Positions 1 through 8,067 of a DNA stretch of 19,092 bases are shown in pieces. This DNA comes from CAZSGN01 sp964606415. Its GTDB lineage: Bacteria; Bacteroidota; Bacteroidia; Bacteroidales; JBBRXJ01. Location of the stretch: positions 1 to 19,092 of the forward strand of contig CAZSGN010000015.1 in the NCBI GenBank assembly GCA_964606415.1, read 5' to 3'. Numbering within the stretch: position 1 is the stretch's first letter; each line of letters starts with the position of its first letter. Below the pieces are notes generated by a model. It saw nothing but the letters and a program-made list of their open reading frames with translations, had not been told where the DNA came from and did no database searches. The position numbers and the translations under genes are program-made.

Positions 1-204
1 AAAGATGAGCTTATCAGATGTAACAATCCACAAAGCCCCCAAAATAAAATAAAGGGATGCGATTTTAAGGGCTATATTTTTTTTAAACAAGGACATTTAA
101 AAACAAATTACGAAAAAAATTGCATCCAGTAATTATTTAAAGAAGAATTTTTAATTTAGCCTTTCTCTAAAGAATGAGGATTCATTTTGTTAAACGATTA
201 AATA

Positions 205-1359
205 ATGATGAATAAATCAGACCTTAGTCATGATATCTGGGAATCATGGCAAGTAACAGTCGATTTGATGGCTCAGTTATTAAATGTTCCGTCTGCCATC
301 ATAACGCGGGTTGAAGAACCAGAAATAGAAGTTGTAAAAGCCAGCAGCGGGGAACAAAATCCATACAAGGAAGGCCTTGTTGTTGAACTCGAAGGCCTTT
401 ATTGCGAGAAAGTGATTAATTCCCGGAAATATATGTTGTTGCCTGATGCAAGAAAAGAGGAGCAATGGGAAAATGCGCCGGAAATTGAACATCAAATGTA
501 TGCTTACCTGGGTTTTCCTATTCGAAAGCCTGATGGAGAAATATATGGGACGATTTGTATTATGGATAATAAAGAGAATCATTTTTCAAAGCTTCATCAG
601 TCATTAATTCAGCAGTTCAGACAAACAATTGAGCTCCAATTAAAAACACAATTTGAAATGCTTGCTGTTCAAAAGGCTAATCAATTCAGGGACCGGCTGA
701 TATCCATTATCAGTCATGATCTTCGCAGCCCTTTTAATGGTTTGCTGGGTTTCTCCAACATTCTTGTCAATCAATTTGATCAGTTGACGGAGACCAAAAA
801 AAAGAAATATGCTTCTATGTTACAGATCAATGCAGAGAACACCTATGAATTGGTTGATAATCTCTTTAGCTGGACACTAATGAATGCTGACAAGATGACT
901 GTTCAGCCACAAAAAATCAACCTTACCGAGTTGATTAACGAGCATGTAAATATATTTAAACCTTATACTGAATACAAGGATATTAGCATCCACCTGAATT
1001 TATCAGATAACATAAATATTAAAGCGGATATTAATATAATCAGGTCAGTTTTAAGAAATATCATTTCTAATGCCGTTAAGTATACGGATAAAAAAGGCCA
1101 GATTTTTATTGGAGCCTGTTTAAACGAAGGTGGAATTGAAATTTATGTGAAAGATACCGGCCAGGGAATGCATCCCGATATCATCAGGAAAATAAATGAA
1201 ATGGTACAAATTGAGCAGGCTCCTACAACTAATCGGAGACAAAGTTCAGGCTTAGGCCTGTCTATGAGCTGTCAGCTCATTAAAGAGCATAAAGGGTCCT
1301 TTCATATTACCAGTGCTCCAAACCAGGGAACTGAATTTCGTTTTACGCTTCCTCAGTAA
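205..1359 (+). CDS. Soluble GAF-domain sensor histidine kinase
   Basis: This is a two-component sensor kinase predicted to autophosphorylate on a histidine and pass the phosphate to a response regulator. No hydrophobic segment long enough to span a membrane is visible in the 384 residues, so it should be cytosolic. Residues about 10-150 look like a GAF sensory domain. The dimerisation/phosphoacceptor helix carries H171 in an SHDLRSPF motif. The ATP-binding domain shows an N box (N285, N289), a G1 box DTGQG (D317-G321) and a G2 box SGLGLS around 348-353, so catalytic residues are intact. The start is ATG ATG; either could be used and no Shine-Dalgarno sequence is seen. No response regulator lies next to it, so it is an orphan here. 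GAF ligand is unknown. Family assignment is firm, signal and partner are not. Confidence 0.93.
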   Translation: MMNKSDLSHDIWESWQVTVDLMAQLLNVPSAIITRVEEPEIEVVKASSGEQNPYKEGLVVELEGLYCEKVINSRKYMLLPDARKEEQWENAPEIEHQMYAYLGFPIRKPDGEIYGTICIMDNKENHFSKLHQSLIQQFRQTIELQLKTQFEMLAVQKANQFRDRLISIISHDLRSPFNGLLGFSNILVNQFDQLTETKKKKYASMLQINAENTYELVDNLFSWTLMNADKMTVQPQKINLTELINEHVNIFKPYTEYKDISIHLNLSDNINIKADINIIRSVLRNIISNAVKYTDKKGQIFIGACLNEGGIEIYVKDTGQGMHPDIIRKINEMVQIEQAPTTNRRQSSGLGLSMSCQLIKEHKGSFHITSAPNQGTEFRFTLPQ

Positions 1360-1362
1360 TGT

Positions 1363-1408
1363 TTTTTATACCCACATTGAGCGGAATCGCTCAATGTGGG
1401 TATAAAAA
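1363..1408. repeat. Perfect 21-bp inverted repeat (hairpin) after the kinase gene
   Basis: Arms 1363-1383 and 1388-1408 are exactly complementary over 21 bp around a GAAT loop. It starts four bases after the kinase stop codon. The T run is on the 5' side and the A run on the 3' side, the opposite order from an intrinsic terminator, on both strands. It may still act as an mRNA 3'-end structure, a factor-dependent stop or a protein-binding palindrome. Confidence 0.85.
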
Positions 1409-1443
1409 TGCAGTATTGGCACTAATATTGTTTTTATTAATTC

Positions 1444-2115
1444 ATGAAAATGACAGCAATAATTACTGGAGCAACTGGCCTGGTTGGCCGGTATCTGGTT
1501 AAGGAGTTAATTAATCACCCTGATTTTGATCTCATTCGTATTTTCACAAGACATTCTGTTCAAATTAATCATCACAAAGTAGAGGAACATTTGGTTGATT
1601 TTGAACATATTGAAAACTGGAAACATTTGCTCAGGGGTGATGTTTTATTTTCAAGCCTTGGAACAACACGAGCAAAGGCAGGAGGTAAAACAAATCAATT
1701 TAAAGTTGATTATCATCACAATTACGACATCGCTTTTTATGCGGCTCAAAACGGGGTTGCGAGATATGTACTGGTTTCATCAGCAGGAGCAAATCCCAAT
1801 GCTGTTTTTTTCTATAGCCGCATGAAAGGTCGACTGGAAGAGGCTGTCATGAAATTATCCTTTGAGCGAATAGCAATATTAAGACCTTCTATACTAGATG
1901 GCCCCAGGGAAGAAAGCAGGAAAGCTGAAAAGCTGGCACTACAAGCCGGTAAGTTGTTAAAAGTCTTTCCCGCGCTTAAAAAATACAGTCCCATACATGG
2001 CAGAATTGTTGCAAAAGGGATGATTCAGGCTATACAAAATCTTAAACCTGGTGAAAAGAAAATAATAAAATCATCCCAAATTCATGCTTTTGTCAAAACA
2101 GATGATCATCATTAA
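1444..2115 (+). CDS. Atypical SDR / NAD(P)-binding oxidoreductase, HTATIP2 (TIP30)-like
   Basis: A 223-residue Rossmann-fold protein of the atypical short-chain dehydrogenase group. The N-terminus has the dinucleotide-binding loop TGATGLVG at residues 8-15 (GxxGxxG pattern). A serine pair followed by AG (112-115) ends the strand that normally carries the catalytic serine, and Y124-xxx-K128 gives the YxxxK pair. The LRPSIL and GPR stretch at 147-155 is typical of NAD(P)H-binding epimerase-like proteins. It is short, with a small C-terminal substrate region, like bacterial HTATIP2/YbjT-type proteins whose substrates are mostly unknown. The start is taken as ATG 1444; ATG 1450 (third codon) is equally possible. 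A TAATATTG sequence at 1423-1430 is one mismatch from the Bacteroidota -7 box. No substrate can be named. Confidence 0.85.
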   Translation: MKMTAIITGATGLVGRYLVKELINHPDFDLIRIFTRHSVQINHHKVEEHLVDFEHIENWKHLLRGDVLFSSLGTTRAKAGGKTNQFKVDYHHNYDIAFYAAQNGVARYVLVSSAGANPNAVFFYSRMKGRLEEAVMKLSFERIAILRPSILDGPREESRKAEKLALQAGKLLKVFPALKKYSPIHGRIVAKGMIQAIQNLKPGEKKIIKSSQIHAFVKTDDHH

Positions 2116-2237
2116 AAAATACTGATTTTCAGTGAAATTCATTTTTAATTGAATTTTATTCATTTTTATTAGCATGGTTCATATAATCCTCTTAATTTCG
2201 TTTCGTAAATATATTTTTAAACTAAAAAAGGAAATAG

Positions 2238-3245
2238 ATGAATAACACAAATAATCCAGCCGGAGATATTGAGCAATTGGCTTCCTATCTCAAGAAAAAC
2301 GGCAAGACGGTCATTATTGTCATAGTAGCAGCGCTTTTAGGCTTTAATATTTTTTTCCAGATTGGGGCTGAAGAAGTTGGGGTCATAACGCGTTTTGGCA
2401 AGTACGTCAGAACAGAATCTTCGGGTTTAAATACCAAAATCCCCTTTATTGAAAATGTTTATAAAGTTCCGGTTGAGCGGCAGCAAAAACATGAATTTGG
2501 TTTTCGGACAAAGAAAGCGGATGTGCGTACAACTTATTCAAAAGCGAACACCCAAGACGAATCACTCATGTTAACCGGTGATTTAAACCTTGCAAATGTT
2601 GAATGGGTTATTCAATACCGCGTTTTAGATGCCTACAAATATCTTTTTAAAGTGCGTAATCCCGAGAACACATTAAGGGATATTTCTGAAGCTGCCATGC
2701 GTAAAGTTGTTGGTGACCGGACAGTTAACGAAGTATTGACTGTTGGAAGGGCTGAAGTAGCCAATGAAGTACAGCTTATGGCCCAGGCGATGAGTGATGA
2801 GTATGATTTAGGTTTGAAAATAGAACAAGTGGTGTTGCAGGATGTTAATCCGCCTGAACCGGTAAAAGCAGCCTTTAATGATGTAAATGAGGCTCAGCAG
2901 GAAAAAGAAACATTGATCAATGAAGCAAAATCAGCATATAATAAGATCATTCCTAAGGCAAGGGGCCAGGCAGAGGAAACCATTGAAAAAGCAGAGGGAT
3001 ATGCCACCGAACGGGTAAATAATGCCGAAGGAAATGTAGCTAGATTTAATGAATTATACAAGGAGTATGTTAAAGCGCCGGAAGTAACCAAGAGAAGATT
3101 ATATCTTGAGACCATGGAAAGGGTTCTTCCTATGATGGGTAATAAAATCATTACTGATCAAGAAGGGAATAATGTACTTCCCTTGCTTCAAATGAAAATG
3201 AAAGAAGCTTCCACGATTTTACCCAAGAATGAAAAGAATGAATAA
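2238..3245 (+). CDS. hflK: HflK, SPFH-domain membrane protein of the FtsH-modulating HflKC complex
   Basis: A 335-residue stomatin/prohibitin/flotillin/HflKC family protein. One N-terminal membrane segment at about residues 24-40 is followed by the SPFH domain (AEEVGVITRFGKYV at 44-57 is its typical opening), then an alanine- and glutamate-rich coiled coil at about 215-290. In characterised bacteria HflK and HflC assemble a large membrane cage around the FtsH protease and modulate its activity. The N-terminal extension before the membrane helix is only about 20 residues and lacks the long glycine-rich tail of E. coli HflK, so the protein is shorter than that homologue. An AAGGA at 2228-2232 lies five bases before ATG 2238, one of the few plausible ribosome-binding sites in the window. 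It is followed 38 bp later by hflC. Assignment as HflK rather than HflC rests on order and the pairing. Confidence 0.93.
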   Translation: MNNTNNPAGDIEQLASYLKKNGKTVIIVIVAALLGFNIFFQIGAEEVGVITRFGKYVRTESSGLNTKIPFIENVYKVPVERQQKHEFGFRTKKADVRTTYSKANTQDESLMLTGDLNLANVEWVIQYRVLDAYKYLFKVRNPENTLRDISEAAMRKVVGDRTVNEVLTVGRAEVANEVQLMAQAMSDEYDLGLKIEQVVLQDVNPPEPVKAAFNDVNEAQQEKETLINEAKSAYNKIIPKARGQAEETIEKAEGYATERVNNAEGNVARFNELYKEYVKAPEVTKRRLYLETMERVLPMMGNKIITDQEGNNVLPLLQMKMKEASTILPKNEKNE

Positions 3246-3283
3246 AATCTATCAATCAATTAATAATATTAAAAAGTCTAAAT

Positions 3284-4231
3284 ATGTCAAAAAATAATAA
3301 ATATCTAACAATAGTCATTATTATCGCTGCCGGGCTATTCGTTTTTTTCCAAAGCGCTTTTATTGTGAATGAGAAAGAACAAGTTGTGGTTACCCAGTTT
3401 GGGAAACCAGTTGGAGATGCTATTCTCGAACCAGGATTAAAATTCAAGGCCCCTTTTATCCATAAAGCAAATTTTTTCGACAAGAGGTATCTGGAGTGGG
3501 ATGGCGACCCGAATCAGGTTCCTACCAAAGACAAAAAATTCATTTTTGTTGATACTTATGCAAGATGGCAAATAATTGATCCTCTCCAGTTCTTCAAGCG
3601 ATTAACCAATGAACTGGGTGCCCAGTCACGACTGGATGACGTTCTTGATGGTGAAACAAGGGATTTTATTGCGAATCATAATCTTGAAGAGGCTGTACGT
3701 TCATCTAATCGGAAACCGGAATCATCCGGGATTATCAGCGAGATAGTAGCTGACACCCTGGTTGATATTGACGTGGGACGGGAAAAGATTGAGGAAATGA
3801 TACAGGAATCAGCAAATGAAAGGGTGAAAGATTTGGGGATTGCCATTTTGGATTTCCGCTTCAAACGAATCAATTATGTTGAAGAAGTCAGAGAACAGGT
3901 ATATAACAGGATGCGTAGCGAACGTTACCGTATTGCTGAGAAATTCCGGTCAGAAGGGCAGGGGAAAGCTTCCAGGATCAACGGGGAGAAAGAAAATGAA
4001 CTGAAAAAGATCCAATCTGCTGCATTTCGTCAAGCACAAGAAATAAAAGGATCAGCTGATGGAAAAGCTGCTGCCGTTTATGCTTCTGCTTATAATAAAA
4101 CAAGGATGGCAAAAGACTTGTATCAGTTCACAAAAACAATGGAAACATTCGAATCATCTATTGATGAAAATACCTCTTTCATTCTTTCAACCGAGAATGA
4201 TTTATTTCAATATTTCAAAAGCATGAAATAA
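3284..4231 (+). CDS. hflC: HflC, partner SPFH protein of HflK
   Basis: A 315-residue SPFH protein that begins with a short cytoplasmic stretch, a membrane helix at about residues 7-25, and the family opening NEKEQVVVTQFGKPV (29-43). A long charged helical region (about 200-275, with many Glu, Lys and Ala) should form the coiled coil that packs against HflK. HflC with HflK forms the membrane complex that regulates FtsH-dependent turnover of membrane proteins. It starts 38 bp after hflK with no terminator between, so the two are surely cotranscribed; a strong terminator follows at 4257-4291. Length and architecture match the family. No Shine-Dalgarno sequence is visible before ATG 3284, as is common in Bacteroidota. 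Confidence 0.93.
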   Translation: MSKNNKYLTIVIIIAAGLFVFFQSAFIVNEKEQVVVTQFGKPVGDAILEPGLKFKAPFIHKANFFDKRYLEWDGDPNQVPTKDKKFIFVDTYARWQIIDPLQFFKRLTNELGAQSRLDDVLDGETRDFIANHNLEEAVRSSNRKPESSGIISEIVADTLVDIDVGREKIEEMIQESANERVKDLGIAILDFRFKRINYVEEVREQVYNRMRSERYRIAEKFRSEGQGKASRINGEKENELKKIQSAAFRQAQEIKGSADGKAAAVYASAYNKTRMAKDLYQFTKTMETFESSIDENTSFILSTENDLFQYFKSMK

Positions 4232-4256
4232 AAAAACATTGCAGTAAAAAAGAAGC

Positions 4257-4291
4257 AAAAACCCCGGGATCAAATGATTTCCGGGGTTTTT
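4257..4291 (+). terminator. Rho-independent terminator after hflC
   Basis: Arms 4257-4267 (five A, four C, two G) and 4281-4291 are complementary over 11 bp around a 13-nt loop, with a T run on the 3' side. It lies 26 bp after the hflC stop. Because the 5' side is A-rich it could also stop transcription coming from the tRNA gene on the minus strand. Confidence 0.9.
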
Positions 4292-4488
4292 TATGTTTTT
4301 TTGATATTCATGCAAAAGTACTGATTATCAAATAATTATTAGAAGTGCTCAAAAAATATATGCCTTTTTAATTATTCGTACCTGAGTTGAACAATTGTAT
4401 TTTATATTCCGTAGACGAAATGCCGGAAAAGTGAAAAATACCAGATTTAGACTGAAAAAACAAAAACAGATGAACTTTGCTGCGTTTG

Positions 4489-4575
4489 TGGTGCCCGAAG
4501 TGGGACTCGAACCCACACGTTCTTACGAACACTAGTCCCTGAAACTAGCGCGTCTACCAATTCCGCCATCCGGGC
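4489..4575 (-). tRNA. tRNA-Leu (anticodon CAG)
   Basis: Read on the minus strand this folds as a class II tRNA: acceptor stem GCCCGGA paired with TTCGGGC (one G-U), D arm with GGTAGA, a five-pair anticodon stem CTAGT/ACTAG around the loop TTCAGGG, giving anticodon CAG, a long variable arm that pairs TTCGT-type bases with AACG, and a T loop GTTCGAGTC. The discriminator A is followed by an encoded CCA at 4491-4489. Class II shape, A73 and anticodon CAG all point to leucine (CUG codons). Without the CCA the gene is 84 nt. No duplicated 3' end or integrase is seen nearby, so there is no sign that it serves as an attachment site here. Confidence 0.97.
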
Positions 4576-4769
4576 TTTAATGGAATGACGAAATTAATTA
4601 AATTTTATGAGAATGAACTGTGACTTAACTAAATTTTTGACCTTCAAAATAAATAAATTCATGAAAGTAATAAACACTAGTAGAAAGAGGAAAGCAAGAA
4701 AGAAAATGTTGGGAAAACAGATTTTTAAAGAAACATTTTGTTTTTCTTTTCGTCTTATAATAAAAATTA

Positions 4770-4777
4770 TAATTTTG
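4770..4777 (+). promoter_or_regulatory. Bacteroidota -7 promoter box for the TPR gene
   Basis: TAATTTTG matches the Bacteroidota -7 consensus TAnnTTTG exactly and sits 33 bp before the ATG of the TPR gene in a very A/T-rich stretch. The expected -33 TTTG element is not clear: T-rich sequence at 4747-4750 has suitable spacing, while an exact TTTG at 4737-4740 is too far. Confidence 0.5.
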
Positions 4778-4810
4778 GATTCTCTATAAACTTAACTAAA
4801 AAAAGTTAAC

Positions 4811-5980
4811 ATGAAACGTTTTATTTTTGTATTTGTAGCATTAACGATTAGTGTTAGTGCGTTTTGCGGTCCTAAGAAATTTGTCAACCGGGCTTATTGG
4901 GCTGTGTCTGCCGATGACGCAGATCTCGAGCAAGTAAAAGAACACCTTGATTCGGCAATGAATTATGAAGAAAATCTATCCGAAGAAAAATTATGGATGG
5001 CTTATGGAACGTATGCTTTCAAAAAATATGAGTCAGATCCGGGCGCCAAGGTTGATGGAGAACCAGCACTGGTAAAAGCATATGAGGGTTTTAAAAAGCT
5101 ATCGGAAATTGATGAACGTGGTAAATTTGAACAAAAAGCCACGGTTACCACAGAAGTCATGTACCGCACACTTGTGGACATTGGGGTAGAAGGTTTCAAT
5201 AACGAAAATTTTGAAAAAGCATTAACAGGTTTTGAATATGCTGCTAAAGTGAGCGAATTACCTTATTTAGGAATTATTGATACTGGTATGATTTATAATG
5301 CAGGGATGGCTGCCTATAATATTGAAAAATATGATAAGGCTGCTGAATTTCTTGAGCGATCGCTGAAATTAGGATATGAAAAAATGAATTCCACGCTTTT
5401 GCTTAAAGAATCTTACCTGTCACAGGGTGATTCCGCTATGGCTATTAAGACCCTCCAAAAAGGGTATGATATGATGCCGGATAAAACCGAATTACTTATT
5501 GAAATGATCAATTTTTATCTGCAAACAAAGAAATCAGAGGAAGCACTTGAATATATTGATATTGCAAAAGAGAAAGAACCTGAGAATGCCACACTTAGAT
5601 TTGCAGAAGGGACCCTTTATGAGCAAATAGAGAAACCTGAAAAAGCTAAGAATGCTTATGAGGATGCGCTCGAAATCAAACCTGATTATTTTGAAGCCTT
5701 ATTTAATATGGGCATTATACATTACAATGAAGCAGCCAGGTTGATAGAAGAAGCTCAGGATATTCCGCCAAGCGAGAATGAGAAATATGATGCTAAAATT
5801 AAAGAGGCAAAAAAAGAATTTAAAAAAGCATTGCCGCATTTGGAAAAAGCGCATGAGATTAATGATGAAGACGAAAATGTACTCGTATCTTTAAAAGAAA
5901 TTTATTATCGTTTAAGAAATGATGATCCTGAGTATGCTGAAAAATTAAAAGAGGTTGAAGATAAATTAAAAGATGAGTAA
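4811..5980 (+). CDS. Exported tetratricopeptide-repeat protein
   Basis: A 389-residue protein with a signal peptide (MKRF, hydrophobic core to about residue 17, then SAFCG). The cysteine at 19 is preceded by Ala-Phe, a poor lipobox, so signal peptidase I cleavage is more likely than lipidation. From about residue 120 to the end it is made of helical TPR units; the clearest are near 160-190, 194-222, 228-257, 262-293 and 294-325, with recurring patterns such as AAEFLERSLKLG and AKNAYEDALEIKPD. The acidic C-terminus is rich in Glu and Lys. TPR arrays bind proteins, so this is probably an envelope scaffold or chaperone; no enzyme domain is visible. It stands alone, with a promoter box 33 bp upstream and a strong terminator downstream. 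Partner unknown. Confidence 0.88.
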   Translation: MKRFIFVFVALTISVSAFCGPKKFVNRAYWAVSADDADLEQVKEHLDSAMNYEENLSEEKLWMAYGTYAFKKYESDPGAKVDGEPALVKAYEGFKKLSEIDERGKFEQKATVTTEVMYRTLVDIGVEGFNNENFEKALTGFEYAAKVSELPYLGIIDTGMIYNAGMAAYNIEKYDKAAEFLERSLKLGYEKMNSTLLLKESYLSQGDSAMAIKTLQKGYDMMPDKTELLIEMINFYLQTKKSEEALEYIDIAKEKEPENATLRFAEGTLYEQIEKPEKAKNAYEDALEIKPDYFEALFNMGIIHYNEAARLIEEAQDIPPSENEKYDAKIKEAKKEFKKALPHLEKAHEINDEDENVLVSLKEIYYRLRNDDPEYAEKLKEVEDKLKDE

Positions 5981-6002
5981 AAAGTATCATCCCATTAAAC
6001 TT

Positions 6003-6036
6003 AAAAAAGGCCTGGATCATTTTCCAGGCCTTTTTT
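6003..6036. terminator. Bidirectional Rho-independent terminator between the TPR gene and maf
   Basis: Arms 6003-6015 (six A then GGCCTGG) and 6024-6036 pair over 13 bp with an 8-nt loop and a T run on either strand. It lies 22 bp after the TPR stop codon and about 105 bp past the convergent maf stop, so it can end both transcripts. Confidence 0.92.
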
Positions 6037-6142
6037 ATTTTGGTTCTATTTTTGAACTACCTATATTTCTATTTAACATAATATTAATTATATAACATAT
6101 AATGAATAAATCAGAATGAGAAAGACCATGCACATTATGCGC

Positions 6143-6739
6143 TCAACGATGTAAAGAAGCGAAAGATTTCAGCTCAGAATAAAGTTTTTCAACTGGCAAG
6201 CCCATTACATTAAAGAATGAACCTTCTATGCGCTGGACACCCATGTAACCGATCCATTCCTGAATTCCATAAGCTCCGGCTTTATCAAGTGGCTGATAAT
6301 TATTAATATAATAATTGATTTCATTTTCAGTCAAATGATTGAAGAAAACCTGGGTAACACTATAGAATTTCTGTTTAAAGATATTCGAACGAAGACACAC
6401 ACCTGTAATCACCTCATGAACATTGTCAGATAAGCGCTGTAACATCTTTGCAGCATCAGCAAGATTTTCAGGCTTATTAACAGCCTCATGATCAAACCAC
6501 ACAATGGTATCAGCGGCAATAATCCATTGATTAGGATGTTTTAAATCTATTGCTTCGGCTTTCTTTTCGGCAAGATGTAAAGGGATTTGCTCTTTATAAA
6601 AAAGAGCTTCATCATATGTTTCATCGGCATTTGATACCTGAACCGTAAATGGTATTCCCAGTTCCTTTAATAACTGGTGTCTTCGTGGTGATTGAGACGC
6701 AAGTATGATTTCTTTCGATTCTAATTCTTCAATAAGCAT
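6143..6739 (-). CDS. maf: Maf/YhdE-family nucleoside triphosphate pyrophosphatase
   Basis: A 198-residue Maf protein. Maf enzymes hydrolyse non-canonical or pyrimidine NTPs to the monophosphate and pyrophosphate and so clean the nucleotide pool. The hallmark ASQSPRR is at residues 14-20, AADTIV with the catalytic D77 at 75-80, DKAGAYGIQ at 152-160 and GSFFNVMGLP at 173-182. The DKAG.YGIQ form fits the dTTP/UTP-type subgroup (YhdE-like) rather than the YceF type; this is by motif only. An in-frame TTG at 6751 would add four residues and overlap the stop codon of the upstream ubiA-family gene, but the ATG at 6739, eight bases after that stop, is the better start. The tight spacing indicates cotranscription with the prenyltransferase. 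Confidence 0.93.
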   Translation of the reverse strand: MLIEELESKEIILASQSPRRHQLLKELGIPFTVQVSNADETYDEALFYKEQIPLHLAEKKAEAIDLKHPNQWIIAADTIVWFDHEAVNKPENLADAAKMLQRLSDNVHEVITGVCLRSNIFKQKFYSVTQVFFNHLTENEINYYINNYQPLDKAGAYGIQEWIGYMGVQRIEGSFFNVMGLPVEKLYSELKSFASLHR

Positions 6740-6747
6740 TCTGTCAA

Positions 6748-7737
6748 TCAATAAGTTGCATTTCTAAATAAAAAAAACAAAACAATTGAGAAGAACATTC
6801 CTGTAAACATAACAAATTTAAGAAACATTGCAACCCGGTGATACTGGCCTGCATTTCTTGCACGAAAAAGACTTATAACAGCAAGAATTAAAGGTAATAT
6901 GACCAGCAAACCAAGATAAATGATGCTTCTGAACTCGATAACGCCATCATAAGTAATCATTAAGAATCTCAGATATATAAAGACAATAGACAAGATTGTC
7001 AATAATAAAAGAACAACAGAAATTATTTTTGCAGTTTTAACCCCCCACATAATGACAATAGATTTAGCTCCGTAAGCACGGTCACCCTCAAAATCCTCAA
7101 TATCTTTAATAATTTCCCTTGTTAAATTGGTTATAAAAGCAAAGAATGAAAATCCCATGATCCAGTATAATATTTTGTGAATCACAACGGCATTATTGTT
7201 ATTAATCATAATTTCCCTGTATTCATCAATAACAGCAGGTATTTCAAAAAGCGCAACAATAAAAGGAACCAGACCTACAATTACAGCAATAACAAGGTTT
7301 CCAATTATTAGTTGTCTTTTATAAGTTGTTGAGTAAAACCACAATAAACCGGCAATCAAAAGAAAAATCACAGATAAATAAATCTGACCAGATTTAAAGG
7401 AAGCGTATACACCTAATATAATGCCAATGCCACTGAATATCAAATGCCAAAGCATTACTGCACGACGATTAATTTGTTTGGAAACGACTACTTTTGAGGG
7501 TTTATTTAAAAGATCAATTTTCAGGTCAAAATAATCATTAATAGCATAACCTCCAGCCGCAATGCAGACGGTAGCTAAAACTAAAGCAATCAATGTTTCT
7601 GTCGCCAACTGCGACTGGAAACCATAACTATACAGTAAAGGTTTGATAATGCAAAAATGCATTAGCAACTGGCTGGCTGCTATCATCAACAAATTAGGCA
7701 GCCTGATTAATTTTAAAAAAGCTTTGAACAGTTCCAT
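6748..7737 (-). CDS. UbiA-family prenyltransferase, putative (geranylgeranyl)glycerol-phosphate type
   Basis: A 329-residue polytopic membrane protein with about eight or nine hydrophobic helices. It carries both aspartate-rich motifs of UbiA enzymes: NDYFDLKID at residues 67-75 and DIEDFEGD at 212-219, which bind the magnesium-prenyl diphosphate. UbiA enzymes transfer a prenyl chain to an acceptor (quinone precursor, heme, chlorophyll or glycerol-phosphate lipid). Bacteroidota members of this type are usually labelled geranylgeranylglycerol-phosphate geranylgeranyltransferase by similarity to the archaeal lipid enzyme; the true acceptor cannot be told from the sequence. A TTG at 7743 is in frame, but ATG 7737 is preferred. 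A TAATTTTG box lies on this strand at 7752-7745, only seven bases before that ATG. The maf gene follows directly. Confidence 0.88.
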   Translation of the reverse strand: MELFKAFLKLIRLPNLLMIAASQLLMHFCIIKPLLYSYGFQSQLATETLIALVLATVCIAAGGYAINDYFDLKIDLLNKPSKVVVSKQINRRAVMLWHLIFSGIGIILGVYASFKSGQIYLSVIFLLIAGLLWFYSTTYKRQLIIGNLVIAVIVGLVPFIVALFEIPAVIDEYREIMINNNNAVVIHKILYWIMGFSFFAFITNLTREIIKDIEDFEGDRAYGAKSIVIMWGVKTAKIISVVLLLLTILSIVFIYLRFLMITYDGVIEFRSIIYLGLLVILPLILAVISLFRARNAGQYHRVAMFLKFVMFTGMFFSIVLFFLFRNATY

Positions 7738-7744
7738 TATCAAG

Positions 7745-7752
7745 CAAAATTA
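7745..7752 (-). promoter_or_regulatory. Possible -7 promoter box for ubiA-maf
   Basis: On the minus strand this reads TAATTTTG, an exact match to TAnnTTTG. It lies seven bases before ATG 7737, which would give an almost leaderless message. No -33 TTTG at the usual spacing was found, so the match may be chance in A/T-rich DNA. Confidence 0.3.
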
Positions 7753-7821
7753 ATATTATTATCCGGGTGAGATGCATTTATTTATGATTTTCGATAGCTA
7801 TCTTTGTCAATACAAAAACAA

Positions 7822-7852
7822 AAAGGGCTGCCTCCAATGGAAGCAGCCCTTT
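7822..7852 (-). terminator. Rho-independent terminator of the cold-shock gene
   Basis: Arms 7822-7831 and 7843-7852 pair over 10 bp (AAAGGGCTGC type), with three further inner pairs after one mismatch. On the minus strand the stem is followed by a run of T interrupted by G. It sits 24 bp past the cold-shock stop codon and separates that gene from ubiA. Confidence 0.9.
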
Positions 7853-7875
7853 AAAGAATTCTTCTTGTAAAACTT

Positions 7876-8067
7876 TTATAGTAGTTTCACATCAACGGCA
7901 TTTAAACCTTTGCGACCTTCTTTTACTTCAAAAGAAACATCGTCGTCTTCTTTGATTTCATCGATCAAACCTGTCGCGTGGACAAAATACTCATTTTCAG
8001 AATCGTTCTCTTTAATAAATCCATATCCTTTGGAATTATTAAAGAATTTAACTTTTCCTTCTTTCAT
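7876..8067 (-). CDS. Cold-shock-domain RNA chaperone (Csp family)
   Basis: A 63-residue protein consisting of one cold-shock domain, an OB-fold that binds single-stranded RNA and DNA. RNP1 is KGYGFI at residues 13-18 and RNP2 is YFVHAT at 27-32, both intact; the opening EGKVKFFNNSKGYGFI is characteristic. It is a few residues shorter than the 66-70 usual for E. coli-type proteins. In known relatives such proteins melt RNA secondary structure during cold or growth transitions. It is monocistronic: a terminator follows directly, and 450 bp without genes precede it, room for the long regulated leader common in this family. Which Csp paralogue it corresponds to cannot be said. Confidence 0.95.
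   Translation of the reverse strand: MKEGKVKFFNNSKGYGFIKENDSENEYFVHATGLIDEIKEDDDVSFEVKEGRKGLNAVDVKLL

Noticed and set aside
1..204. Possible gene end or feature at the left edge
   Set aside because: No open frame, hairpin or exact promoter box could be supported; it is A/T-rich upstream DNA of the kinase gene.
4489..4575. tRNA-Leu as a possible integration site
   Set aside because: No integrase, no mobile gene and no repeated tRNA 3' end were found within the window.
4607..4789. 60-codon plus-strand open frame before the TPR gene
   Set aside because: Very Lys/Ile/Phe-rich from A/T-rich DNA, no motif, and it overlaps the likely promoter of the TPR gene.
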